Below are positions 4,891 through 12,902 of a DNA stretch of 18,818 nt, piece by piece. The position numbers were made by a program, and so were the translations under genes. Positions within the stretch are counted from its first letter, which is position 1. Each line of letters opens with the position of its first letter. This DNA is from an uncultured Verrucomicrobiales bacterium (lineage in GTDB: Bacteria; Verrucomicrobiota; Verrucomicrobiae; Limisphaerales; CANJSG01): positions 1 through 18,818 of the forward strand of contig CAMLMI010000048.1 in the NCBI GenBank assembly GCA_946480965.1, written 5' to 3'. Under the pieces are notes generated by a model. It searched no databases and was not told the origin of the DNA. It saw only the letters and a program-made list of their open reading frames with translations.

Positions 4891-7212
4891 ATGAAACCGA
4901 ACGTTCACTTCGCCATCGGGGCCTCCCTTCTTCTTTCCGTCGCAGCCCTTTCCGCCGCTCCCGTCCAGGGCTGGCTCGCGTGGCGCGGGCCGGAGCAAAA
5001 CGGCGTCTCCCCCGAAAAGGGCCTGCCCACCGAGCTCGATCCCGCCAAGCCGCTCTGGAAAGCCCCCTTCCCCGGCGCTTCCACGGCCGTCGTGGCCAAC
5101 GGGAAGCTCTACATCGTCGGCTTCCTGGGCGAGGATGCGGAACTGCAGGAGGGCATCGGCTGCTTCGACGCCGAGACCGGCCAGAAGCTCTGGCAACACC
5201 TGTTCAGCGATTTCCTCAGCGACATCATCTACAGCCGCTACGCCTCGTCGAATCCCGCCATCGACCCCGAGACCGGCAACGTCTATCTCCAGGGCACGCA
5301 GGGCTGGCTAGTGGCGTTTTCACCCGACGGCAAGCTGCTCTGGAAACATTCCCTCGGAGAATCCCTCGGCCGGTTGACCTTCCCGAACGGCCGCACCGCC
5401 ACGCCCGTGATCGATGGCGACCTCGTCATCACCCGCGGCATCACCGCCAACTGGGGCGCGCAGGGGCCGGGCTCGGACCGGTTCTACGCCTTCGACAAGA
5501 AGACCGGCGCCATCGTGTGGGCCGCGACGCCCGGAGACCGTCCGAAGGACAGCTCGTTCTCATATCCGTATCTGAGCTGGTGGAAGGGTTTCCGCGTGCT
5601 CTACGCCACGCTCGGCGACGGCAGCGTCGCGGCGGTCAACGCCCGCACCGGCGATTCCATCTGGCGCGTCACGCTCGGCAAGGCCGGCATCAACGCCACC
5701 GTGCTCGTCCACAAGGACGACAAGGTCGTGGGCATCTACGGCACGCCCTATGAGCCCGGCCAAATGGTCTGCTTCAAGATCCCCGAGGTGGACTACAAGC
5801 TCGGCCAGGCCGCGCCGGTCGTCGTCGAGCGCAAGGACGTCGAGCTCTGGAGCGCCAACATCTCCACCTCCACCAGCAGCCCCATCCTCGTCGGCGACAC
5901 GATCTACGTGGTGGCCGAAAAGGGCGACCTGATCGCGGTGGACATCAACACCGGCAAGACCCTTTGGGAAACCAAGCTCGGCATCGAGCAGCGCAACTCC
6001 TGCCCGCTCTACGCCGATGGCAAGATCTACGTGCCCATCCTCGACGATCCCGGCAGCAAGGGCGGCGGCGAAGGCGGCAGCGAGGCGGGCACCAAGGGCG
6101 GCTTCTACGTGGTCAATCCGGCCGACGGCAAGATCCTCACCCACATCGCGCTCGACGGACGCTGCTTCGGTTCCCCCACCGCCTACAACGGCAAGATCTA
6201 CCAGCAGACCACCAGCTATCTCTACGCCTTCGGCAAGGCCGGCGACAGCGCGGGCCTCGTCAAGACCGTCGCCGAAAAGCCCTGGCCCAAGCCCGGCCCG
6301 GCGGCCGCGCTCCAGATCATCCCTTCCGAAGTCCTCCTGCATCCCGGCGAGAAGGCCACCTTCCGCATCCGCACCATCGACGCCAAGGGCTTGGTCGTGG
6401 AGGAGCTGAAGCCCGACGCGGCCGTGAAGTGGGCCTCCTTCATCCCGCCCACGGCGCGGGTGAAGTCCACGATGAAGGGCGAGTTCAATTCCTCCGGGGA
6501 GCTCGTGGCCTCGGCCGACAAGACGCCGTCCGGCGGCGCGTTCATGGCCACGCTGGGCGATCTGAAGGGCACGATCCGCGCACGCGTCCTGCCCTATCCC
6601 CCGATCTCCGAAACCTTCGAGGCGGCGGAGCTGGTCGAGACCAGCGAGTTCGACCAGGCCAAGTTCGCCTATCCGCCGCTGCCGTGGATCGGCGCGCGCT
6701 TCAAGTTCGAGATCCGCGAGAAGGACGGCAACAAGGTCCTCTACAAGACGGTGGACAATAAATTCTTCCAGCGCGCCACCGTGTTCCTCGGCGACGAGAC
6801 GATGAAGAACTACACGATCCAGGCCGACGTCTTCAGCGAAGGCAACCGCCGGAAAATGTCGGAGGTGGGCCTGATCTGCCAACGCTACCTCATCGCGCTC
6901 AAGGGCAATGACCAGAAGATCGAGGTCAGCTCGAACTTCGAGCGCCTGCGCGTCCCGGCCGTGACCGATCCGTCCAACTTCAAGTGGGCGGCCAACACCT
7001 GGTATACGCTCAAGGCCCGCGTGGACGTCGCGGCCGACGGTTCCGGCGTGGTCCGGGCCAAGGCGTGGAAGAAGGGCGATCCCGAGCCCGAAGCGTGGTC
7101 CATCGAGGTGCCGCACAAGAACGCGCACCAGAGCGGCTCGCCCGGCCTCTACGGCTTCTCGCCGCAGGACATGCCGGTGTATATCGACAACGTTTCCGTG
7201 ACGAAGAACTGA
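4891..7212 (+). CDS. Secreted PQQ-like beta-propeller protein with C-terminal beta-sandwich domains (PQQ protein 1)
   Basis: This 773-aa protein starts with a signal peptide (MKPNVHFAIGASLLLSVAALSA). Residues about 28-450 form a PQQ-type propeller of repeated blades with motifs such as GCFDAETGQKLWQ, YAFDKKTGAIVWA, AAVNARTGDSIWR and IAVDINTGKTLWE. A beta-rich Ig-like segment follows (about 471-567), then a concanavalin/LamG-like region (about 570-773) ending in YIDNVSVTKN. Such proteins resemble BamB or quinoprotein dehydrogenases in fold. I see no conserved dehydrogenase active-site signature, so a binding or scaffold role is as likely as catalysis. A Gly/Ser-rich loop interrupts the propeller at about 388-403. 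The frame is open far upstream (to 3205), but the ATG at 4891 is chosen because the signal peptide begins there and the upstream sequence is repeats and antisense to TerC. Confidence 0.87.
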   Translation: MKPNVHFAIGASLLLSVAALSAAPVQGWLAWRGPEQNGVSPEKGLPTELDPAKPLWKAPFPGASTAVVANGKLYIVGFLGEDAELQEGIGCFDAETGQKLWQHLFSDFLSDIIYSRYASSNPAIDPETGNVYLQGTQGWLVAFSPDGKLLWKHSLGESLGRLTFPNGRTATPVIDGDLVITRGITANWGAQGPGSDRFYAFDKKTGAIVWAATPGDRPKDSSFSYPYLSWWKGFRVLYATLGDGSVAAVNARTGDSIWRVTLGKAGINATVLVHKDDKVVGIYGTPYEPGQMVCFKIPEVDYKLGQAAPVVVERKDVELWSANISTSTSSPILVGDTIYVVAEKGDLIAVDINTGKTLWETKLGIEQRNSCPLYADGKIYVPILDDPGSKGGGEGGSEAGTKGGFYVVNPADGKILTHIALDGRCFGSPTAYNGKIYQQTTSYLYAFGKAGDSAGLVKTVAEKPWPKPGPAAALQIIPSEVLLHPGEKATFRIRTIDAKGLVVEELKPDAAVKWASFIPPTARVKSTMKGEFNSSGELVASADKTPSGGAFMATLGDLKGTIRARVLPYPPISETFEAAELVETSEFDQAKFAYPPLPWIGARFKFEIREKDGNKVLYKTVDNKFFQRATVFLGDETMKNYTIQADVFSEGNRRKMSEVGLICQRYLIALKGNDQKIEVSSNFERLRVPAVTDPSNFKWAANTWYTLKARVDVAADGSGVVRAKAWKKGDPEPEAWSIEVPHKNAHQSGSPGLYGFSPQDMPVYIDNVSVTKN

Positions 7213-7225
7213 GAAACTTTCCTTT

Positions 7226-7268
7226 CAATCTCTCTCTTAATCCCAATCCAAGTCTCAATCTTAGATTT
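7226..7268. repeat. Left low-complexity flank of the S23 gene
   Basis: This pyrimidine-rich, AT-rich tract holds CTCTTAATCCCAATCC and TCTCAATCTTAGATTT. Its reverse complement contains AAGATTGAGA and GGATTAAGAG, which match the tract after the S23 gene. It ends 2 nt before the S23 ATG. In a genome this GC-rich the tract stands out. Confidence 0.6.
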
Positions 7269-7270
7269 CC

Positions 7271-7678
7271 ATGCCCGCCCGCTTCGACCACGAGAAACTG
7301 CACGTCTATCAGGCGTCGCTGCGTTTCGTGGCGTGGTTGACGGAGGTGCTGGAGAGCATTCCCGCCAAAGTCGCGGCGCATGTCCAACTGGACCGCGCTT
7401 CGACGTCCATCCCGTTGAACATCGCCGAGGGCAATGGACGCTATACGGCAGCGGATCGTTGCCGGTTCTTCGACATCGCCCGGGGCTCGGCCTTGGAATG
7501 CGCCGCCGCGCTGGACGTGCTGGTGGCGAAGCGGCTGCTGACCGAAGAGGAGATCGAAGCAGGAAAGAGCTTGCTGTCTGAGATCGTGGCGATGCTGGTT
7601 GGCCTCATCCGAAGCAACTCGGCAGACCGGTTGCACGAGGAGCCGCCGCTGTATCGAGTGGCTGGCGGGGGAGGCTGA
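7271..7678 (+). CDS. Four-helix-bundle protein, S23 ribosomal-IVS family
   Basis: This 135-aa protein matches the S23 / four-helix-bundle family: FDHEKLHVYQASL at the N-terminus, STSIPLNIAEGNGRY at 45-58 and RFFDIARGSALECAAALDVL at 65-84. Members were first found encoded in intervening sequences of 23S rRNA and also occur as isolated chromosomal genes. The Avd protein of diversity-generating retroelements shares the fold. The biochemical function is unknown; nucleic-acid binding is suspected. Here the gene is alone, with no rRNA or reverse transcriptase nearby, wedged between two PQQ-propeller genes and framed by inverted AT-rich tracts. This suggests that the gene and its flanks moved in as a unit. 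The length is slightly above the usual 115-125 aa because of a Gly-rich tail. There is no Shine-Dalgarno site. Confidence 0.92.
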   Translation: MPARFDHEKLHVYQASLRFVAWLTEVLESIPAKVAAHVQLDRASTSIPLNIAEGNGRYTAADRCRFFDIARGSALECAAALDVLVAKRLLTEEEIEAGKSLLSEIVAMLVGLIRSNSADRLHEEPPLYRVAGGGG

Positions 7679-7715
7679 AGATTGAGATTAAGAGTCAGAT
7701 TAAGATTAAGATTTT
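7679..7715. repeat. Right low-complexity flank of the S23 gene
   Basis: It begins directly after the S23 stop codon: AGATTGAGATTAAGAG, then CAGATTAAGATTAAGATT, built from an ATTAAG-like hexamer. It is purine-rich and partly complementary to the left flank (7226-7268), so the two could pair across the gene in RNA. Confidence 0.6.
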
Positions 7716-7733
7716 TGCACTAGGACCAAGACT

Positions 7734-9347
7734 ATGAAGAAGACGATCAACCCGGGTGTTTCGATGCTGACGTTGGCGGTGCTTTGCGGCGTCGCGACCA
7801 CGAGCCTGCGCGCCGACGACTGGAACCAGTGGGGCGGCTCGCTCGGCCGCAACATGTATTCCCCCGCCAAGGGCCTGCCCGACACCTTCGTCACCGGCAA
7901 ATACAAACCCGGCACCGAGGAGGTCGATCTCTCCACCACCAAGAACGTCAAGTGGGTCGCCAAGCTCGGTTCCCAGACCTACGGCAACCCCGTCATCGTC
8001 AAGGGCAAGGTCCTCGTCGGCACCAACAACGATTCTCCCCGCGACAAGCAGCACGAGGGCGACCGCTCGATCCTCTATTGCTTCGACGAGAAGACCGGAG
8101 AGTTCCTCTGGCAGCTCGTCGTCCCCAAGCTGAAGTCCGGCAAGGTCAACGACTGGGAAAACCTCGGCCTGCTCTCCTCGCCCAAGGTCGAAGGCGACAA
8201 GGTCTATCTCGTCACCAGCCGCTGCGAGGTCATCTGCCTCGACCTGAACGGACAGGCCAACGGCAACCAGGGCGTCACGAACGAAGGGGAATACTCCGCC
8301 AAGGACACCGGCAATCCCCCGACCAAGGTCGGGGCCAAGGACGCGGACATCCTCTGGGTCTACGACATGATGGACGAACTGGGCGTTTTCCCCCACAACG
8401 CCTCCAACAGCTCCCCGATCATCCTCGGCGACCGGGTCTATGTCTGCACCTCCAACGGCCAGGATTGGACCCACTCGAACATCCCCTCCCCGTTGTCCCC
8501 GAGCTTCATCGCCCTCGACAAGAACACCGGCAAGCTCGTCGGCGAGGACGACGCCGGCATCGGACCCCGCATCTTCCACGGCCAGTGGACCTCCCTCTCG
8601 GCCGGCCAGGTGAACGGCAAGTGGCAGCTCTTCGCCGGCGGCGGCGACGGCTGGCTCTACGCCCTCGACGCCGAACCCAAGGTCGAGGACGACATCGGCT
8701 ATCTGAAGACGATCTGGAAGGCCGACGGCAATCCGCCCGAATACAAGGTGAAGGACGGCAAACCGATCAAGTATCCCGCCGCCGAAGGCCCGAGCGAGAT
8801 CAACTCCACGCCCGTCTTCTACAAGAACCGCGTCTATGTCGCCATCGGCCAGGACCCGGAGCACGGCGAGGGCATCGGCCGGCTCCTCTGCTACGATCCG
8901 ACCAAGACCGGCGACGTGACCAAGGAAGCCCTCATCTGGGAATACCGCGGCATCCACCGCAGCATCTCCACCGTGTCGATCGATCCGGCCACCGGGCTGC
9001 TCTTCGTGGGCGACTTCTCCGGCTTCGTGCATTGCCTCGACGCCGACACCGGCAAGCTCCACTGGCAGCATGACATGAAGGCCCACATGTGGGGTTCGAC
9101 CCTCGTGGCCGACGGCAAGGTCTATGTCGGCGACGAGGACGGCGATCTCGTGGTCTTCGCCGCCACCAAGGAGAAGAAGATCATCAGCGAAACCGCGTTC
9201 GACGCCCCGATCTACTCCACGCCCGTCGTGGCCAACGGCGTCCTCTACGTCGGCACCCAGACCCACCTTTACGCGCTGCAGGACTCCGCACAGATCATCA
9301 AGAAGGACGCGCCGAGCGCCACGCCCGTCGAGATCAAGAAGCCCTGA
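7734..9347 (+). CDS. Secreted PQQ-like beta-propeller protein (PQQ protein 2)
   Basis: This 537-aa protein has a signal peptide (MKKTINPGVSMLTLAVLCGVATTSLRA, cleavage before DDWNQWGG). The rest is a single propeller of PQQ-type blades: YCFDEKTGEFLWQ, IALDKNTGKLVG, HCLDADTGKLHWQ, VVFAATKEKKI and LYALQDSAQ. It shares the WxG...SPxKGLP opening with PQQ protein 1 but lacks the C-terminal sandwich domains. The role is probably periplasmic or outer-surface; whether it binds PQQ cannot be told from sequence. The S23 unit separates it from PQQ protein 1, so both propeller genes may once have been adjacent. The sequence TAGGAC (7721-7726) ends 7 nt before the ATG and may be a weak -10. No Shine-Dalgarno site is seen. 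Confidence 0.88.
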   Translation: MKKTINPGVSMLTLAVLCGVATTSLRADDWNQWGGSLGRNMYSPAKGLPDTFVTGKYKPGTEEVDLSTTKNVKWVAKLGSQTYGNPVIVKGKVLVGTNNDSPRDKQHEGDRSILYCFDEKTGEFLWQLVVPKLKSGKVNDWENLGLLSSPKVEGDKVYLVTSRCEVICLDLNGQANGNQGVTNEGEYSAKDTGNPPTKVGAKDADILWVYDMMDELGVFPHNASNSSPIILGDRVYVCTSNGQDWTHSNIPSPLSPSFIALDKNTGKLVGEDDAGIGPRIFHGQWTSLSAGQVNGKWQLFAGGGDGWLYALDAEPKVEDDIGYLKTIWKADGNPPEYKVKDGKPIKYPAAEGPSEINSTPVFYKNRVYVAIGQDPEHGEGIGRLLCYDPTKTGDVTKEALIWEYRGIHRSISTVSIDPATGLLFVGDFSGFVHCLDADTGKLHWQHDMKAHMWGSTLVADGKVYVGDEDGDLVVFAATKEKKIISETAFDAPIYSTPVVANGVLYVGTQTHLYALQDSAQIIKKDAPSATPVEIKKP

Positions 9348-9354
9348 ACTCCCG

Positions 9355-9382
9355 TTGCCGAACCGTTTCCGACCTCTAGCAT
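9355..9382 (+). promoter_or_regulatory. Candidate leaderless promoter of the adenylating enzyme
   Basis: TTGCCG (9355-9360) and TAGCAT (9377-9382) are separated by 16 nt. The -10 ends 7 nt before the ATG at 9390, placing the transcript start at the start codon. The element lies in the 42-base gap after PQQ protein 2. Confidence 0.4.
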
Positions 9383-9389
9383 CCCGACC

Positions 9390-10478
9390 ATGACCCGTCC
9401 CGATCCGACTCCCGCCGATGTCCAAAAGGCCCAGGAACAGCTCGACGCGCACGTGCGCGAGATTGTCGCCTGGCATTTCTCGCCGGAGACCGGCTGCCCC
9501 TTCTGGCTCAACTGGGCCAAGAAGGCCGGCTGGAACCCCGCCACGGAGGTGAAGTCCTTCGCCGACATCATCGCCAAGTTCCCGCACTTCCAGGACGAAT
9601 GGCTGCGCGACGAACAGCCCGAGGTCTGGGTGCCCGCCGCCTTCAAGGGACAACCCTACAACATCTTCGAGACCGGCGGCACCACGGGGATGCCCAAGCA
9701 GCGCATCGGCTGGAACGACTACAAGGTCGATTACTCCGAGTTCAGCGAGAAGATCAGCGACGAGCATTTCCCCAAGGGCGGCGCGTGGCTGATGGTCGGT
9801 CCCACCGGACCGCGTCGTCTCCGTCTCGCCATCGAGCATCTGGCCAACGTGCGCGGCAGCTCCTGCTACTTCATCGACCTCGATCCGCGCTTCGTGAAAA
9901 AGGTGATCTCGAACAAGCAGTTCGACATCGCCCGCCAATACATGGACCACGTCGTCGATCAGGCCACGATCCTGTTGAAGAACCGCCGCATCTCCGGCCT
10001 GTTCACCACGCCCAAGCTGCTCGAAGCCCTGGCCGAGAAGATGGACCTCTACGAGGCCGGCATCCGCGGCGTCTTCTGCGGCGGCACCACGATGGCCCCG
10101 CAGTATGTGCGCTTCATCGTCGAGGAAGTGCTGGAAGGCCGCATCGGCTTCTACCCCACCTACGGCAACACCCTGATGGGCCTGGCCGCCAGCGTGCCGC
10201 TCAAGCCCGAGGACAAGTTCTCCGTCAGCTACTACCCGCCGCAGCCTCGCGCCGTCCTCCGCGTCGTCGATCCCAACAACACCTCGCAGTTGAAGGGTTA
10301 TGGCGAATGGGGTCGCGTGGAGCTCACCACGCTGACCAAGGAGTTCTTCATGCCCCGTTTCCTGGAGCGCGACGAAGCCATCCGCAAAGCCCCGCGCGAC
10401 CGCTACGCCTGGGACGGCGTGGCCGAAGTGCGTCCCTTCGGCGCGATGGAGAAGACCATCGTCGAAGGCGTTTACTGA
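9390..10478 (+). CDS. ANL-superfamily adenylate-forming enzyme lacking the C-terminal domain (EhpF/PaaK-like)
   Basis: This 362-aa protein has the adenylation-domain signature: the phosphate loop ETGGTTGMPK (94-103), the aromatic YPTYGNTLMG (255-264) for ATP/adenine contact, and GYGEWGRVELTTL (303-315) before an Arg/Asp-rich RFLERDEAIR (323-332). It ends at EGVY, just after the N-terminal domain. The mobile C-terminal domain with the A10 lysine, which most ANL enzymes use for adenylation and thioester formation, is missing. From memory, EhpF of phenazine-antibiotic biosynthesis is a similar short ANL member. The likely reaction is activation of a carboxylic acid as acyl-AMP; the acid is unknown. 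No carrier protein, reductase or phenazine genes are nearby. The stop overlaps the convergent PEP-CTERM gene by 7 bases. Truncation by mutation is unlikely because the end is a clean stop. Confidence 0.8.
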   Translation: MTRPDPTPADVQKAQEQLDAHVREIVAWHFSPETGCPFWLNWAKKAGWNPATEVKSFADIIAKFPHFQDEWLRDEQPEVWVPAAFKGQPYNIFETGGTTGMPKQRIGWNDYKVDYSEFSEKISDEHFPKGGAWLMVGPTGPRRLRLAIEHLANVRGSSCYFIDLDPRFVKKVISNKQFDIARQYMDHVVDQATILLKNRRISGLFTTPKLLEALAEKMDLYEAGIRGVFCGGTTMAPQYVRFIVEEVLEGRIGFYPTYGNTLMGLAASVPLKPEDKFSVSYYPPQPRAVLRVVDPNNTSQLKGYGEWGRVELTTLTKEFFMPRFLERDEAIRKAPRDRYAWDGVAEVRPFGAMEKTIVEGVY

Positions 10479-11206
10479 CGCCGCCGCACCGCGAGGGCGA
10501 TTCCCCCCAACACGAGCAACGAGACGGTTCCGGGTTCCGGGACCGTCACCGTGTAGTTGATGGTGAGCGTCGGCGAGATCGCGCCTTCGCTGCTGTCGAA
10601 ACGGATGGCCGAGCTGGCGAGGCTTTCCCCGCCGATCATCGCCCAGCCGAAGTTGCCCGACGGGTTGTTCAACCAGCCCTGCACATCCTCCGCCAAGCCG
10701 CTCGAACTCGCCGTCACCGGCCCGAGCGACGACACGGAGAACGATCCCCGCGCACCGGGAGCAAAATCCCCGCCGGCACTGGCCCAAGCCGATCCGTTGA
10801 AGCTCCGGTGCAGCCAAGTCGCGCTGCCCGCCGTGGCCGTGCCGCCCCCGCCGCCATTGCCCGGAGGCACGACCGTTCCTTCGGTCCACGATGCGGACAG
10901 GCGGAAGAGCTCCACCGTTACGGCCGAGGGAGCGCCGCCCTTGTCGGCCTGGAGGCTGAGCGAAACGCCGTCGATGGTGGCCCCTTCGGGCACGGCGGCG
11001 GCGATGTCGAATTGCAGCAATGCGCGGCGCAACGAGCCGTTGGCCGTGGCTCCGACGAACAGGTCGGGACCGGCACCGCCAGCGAGACTGCCGGTGCCGC
11101 TTTGATAGAGGGTCGCGTCCTGCGAAGGGTTCAGGACGACGACGGCGGATTGGGCGGGAAGGGCCAGGGCCACCAGGGCGCAGGCCGCAAGAGTTCGGGC
11201 ATTCAT
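10472..11206 (-). CDS. PEP-CTERM sorted surface protein with DNRLRE-like domain
   Basis: This 244-aa protein starts with a signal peptide (MNARTLAACALVALALPAQSA). The body begins VVLNPSQDATLYQSG and has RRALLQFDIAAAVPEGATIDG and PTLTINYTV, typical of DNRLRE-type beta-sandwich domains found on surface proteins. The C-terminus is a PEP-CTERM sorting tail: VPEPG at 222-226, a hydrophobic helix (TVSLLVLGGIALAV) and RRRQ. Exosortase would cut there and pass the protein to the cell surface or matrix. The exosortase itself is not in this window. The ATG at 11206 is chosen over the longer open frame because the signal peptide starts there. A Gly-rich stretch (GNGGGGGT) sits mid-protein. The partner and function are unknown; adhesion or biofilm matrix is plausible. 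Confidence 0.85.
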   Translation of the reverse strand: MNARTLAACALVALALPAQSAVVVLNPSQDATLYQSGTGSLAGGAGPDLFVGATANGSLRRALLQFDIAAAVPEGATIDGVSLSLQADKGGAPSAVTVELFRLSASWTEGTVVPPGNGGGGGTATAGSATWLHRSFNGSAWASAGGDFAPGARGSFSVSSLGPVTASSSGLAEDVQGWLNNPSGNFGWAMIGGESLASSAIRFDSSEGAISPTLTINYTVTVPEPGTVSLLVLGGIALAVRRRQ

Positions 11207-11382
11207 AGGAGGTCTGTCGGGGTTCAGGACCGGGACGAACGCACCGTCCAACGCCGTTCTCCGGCGATGGGCGGTGATCCGCAAGCCCGATGACGGCGGT
11301 GGGATGCGCCAAACGCCCGGCGGTTCCCGACTCTTTCGGGGGAATCGGCGGCCGGCCGGTGGATGCCGTGCGGCCGATCGGC

Positions 11383-11388
11383 TAGCGT
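11383..11388 (+). promoter_or_regulatory. Candidate -10 element of a leaderless promoter (TAGCGT)
   Basis: TAGCGT ends 8 nt before the ATG at 11397 and, like the elements at 1372 and 9377, is preceded by C. No clear -35 box is visible. The gene has no Shine-Dalgarno site. Confidence 0.35.
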
Positions 11389-11396
11389 CCGGCCCA

Positions 11397-12902
11397 ATGA
11401 CTCGGATTGTGCGCATCCTCGGATGCTTGGCGCTTTGGCTCGGCTCGTTCCAAGCCCCGGCCGCCGTCTTCTACCTCGACGACGAAAAGGGCGACGACGC
11501 CCGCGACGGCCTTTCGCCCGAGCTGGCCTGGAAGTCCCTCGCCCGGGTCAACCAGCACGTCTTCCAGCCCGGCGACCAGATTCTGTTCCGCGCGGGCGGT
11601 CGCTGGTCCGGCCAATTCAAGCCCCAGGGTTCCGGCTCCGAGACCAATGGCCACGTCTTGACCATCGTGGCCGCCAGCTACGGTGACGGTCCTCGCCCGC
11701 GCCTCGATGGCGAAGGCCGCTTCCTCGACACCGTGCTGCTGCGCAACGTCGAGTTCTGGGAGGTGCGCGATCTGGAGATCACGAATCTCGGGACCAACCG
11801 CCAAGCCTTCCAGACGGGCGTCCGGCTCGTCAGCGACGGCTTCGGTCCGATGCGGCATCTCAGGTTGCGGAACCTCTTCGTCCACGACGTGAACGGAGAC
11901 CTGCGGAAATCGCACGAGGGTTGCGGCATCTACTTCGAGAGCCGGGGCGGCAACGGCTCGCGCTTCGACGATCTGTTGATCGAACGTTGCCACGTCGTCC
12001 GCACGGACCGGAACGGCATCTGCCAGCGCGGCGGCGGGCGCGAACGCAGCACGCGCGTCGTCATCCGGCACAACCTGCTGGAGGACATCGGCGGCGACGC
12101 CATCAAGGTCTGGGGCAGCAACGGCGCGTTGATCGAGCACAACGTCGTGCGCGGCGCGCGCGAACGCTGCGAAGACCACGCCGCCGGCATCTGGCCCTTC
12201 GACAGCGACGACACGGTCATCCAGTTCAATGAGGTTTCCGGTGTGAAAGGCACGCTCGACGGCCAAGCCTTCGACGCCGACTACCGCTGCCGCCGGTCGC
12301 TCTTCCAATACAACTACAGCCACGACAACGAAGGCGGCTTCTTCCTGATCTGTGCCCCGGGCCGCTCCTACAACACCGACACCGTCATCCGCTACAACAT
12401 CAGCCGGAACGACGGCGTGGACACCGCGCGTGTCTTCCACTTCGGCGGCAACGCCCGCAACACCCGCATCTACAACAACACCGTCTATCTCGGCCCGCAG
12501 CAGGACGTGGCGCTGCTCCTCTTCGACGAATGGGAAGGCGGGTTCAACGAAGGGACGCAGTTCTACAACAACCTCTTCTTCGTCGAAGGCCGCGCCACCT
12601 ATCGCTGGGGCCGCAGCGTCAATCGGCTCTTCGACAACAACGTCTTCTTCGGCGTCCACGTGGACCCGCCGCCGGACGCCAACGCCTCGACCAACCGTCC
12701 ATCCTTGATCGATCCGCGTTCCGGCGGCGACGGCTTCGCCTCGCTCGCAGGCTTCAAGCTGAAGGACGCGATCGGGCTGCCGATTGGCCGGATCGTCCCC
12801 GACAACGGCGGACGCGACTTCTTCGGGAACACCGTGCCGCAGGACCGCCCGCCCACCATCGGGGCCCACCAGTTGCCGATTTCGGAAGCCAGGCGGCAGT
12901 AG
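11397..12902 (+). CDS. Secreted right-handed parallel beta-helix protein
   Basis: This 501-aa protein has a signal peptide (MTRIVRILGCLALWLGSFQAPAA), then FYLDDEKGDDARDGLSPELAWKSL, the usual opening of secreted beta-helix proteins related to polysaccharide lyases and alginate epimerase-like enzymes. Rungs follow with stacked Asn/Ile/Val patterns such as VVIRHNLLEDIGGDAIKVWG, TVIQFNEVSGVKG, SLFQYNYSHDNEGG, TVIRYNISRNDGVD and TRIYNNTVYLG. The last part (about 440-501) is a capping region with DNGGRDFFGNTVP and PTIGAHQ. It probably binds or cleaves an acidic polysaccharide outside the cell, but no specific catalytic set can be named. The ATG at 11397 is chosen over an in-frame ATG at 11274 because the signal peptide begins there. 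It is divergent from the PEP-CTERM gene. Confidence 0.85.
   Translation: MTRIVRILGCLALWLGSFQAPAAVFYLDDEKGDDARDGLSPELAWKSLARVNQHVFQPGDQILFRAGGRWSGQFKPQGSGSETNGHVLTIVAASYGDGPRPRLDGEGRFLDTVLLRNVEFWEVRDLEITNLGTNRQAFQTGVRLVSDGFGPMRHLRLRNLFVHDVNGDLRKSHEGCGIYFESRGGNGSRFDDLLIERCHVVRTDRNGICQRGGGRERSTRVVIRHNLLEDIGGDAIKVWGSNGALIEHNVVRGARERCEDHAAGIWPFDSDDTVIQFNEVSGVKGTLDGQAFDADYRCRRSLFQYNYSHDNEGGFFLICAPGRSYNTDTVIRYNISRNDGVDTARVFHFGGNARNTRIYNNTVYLGPQQDVALLLFDEWEGGFNEGTQFYNNLFFVEGRATYRWGRSVNRLFDNNVFFGVHVDPPPDANASTNRPSLIDPRSGGDGFASLAGFKLKDAIGLPIGRIVPDNGGRDFFGNTVPQDRPPTIGAHQLPISEARRQ

Noticed and set aside
7695..11312. A 1205-residue open frame on the minus strand
   Set aside because: It runs antisense to PQQ protein 2 and the adenylating enzyme, both clear genes. 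Its product is an Asp/Gly/Val-rich low-complexity sequence typical of shadow frames in GC-rich DNA.
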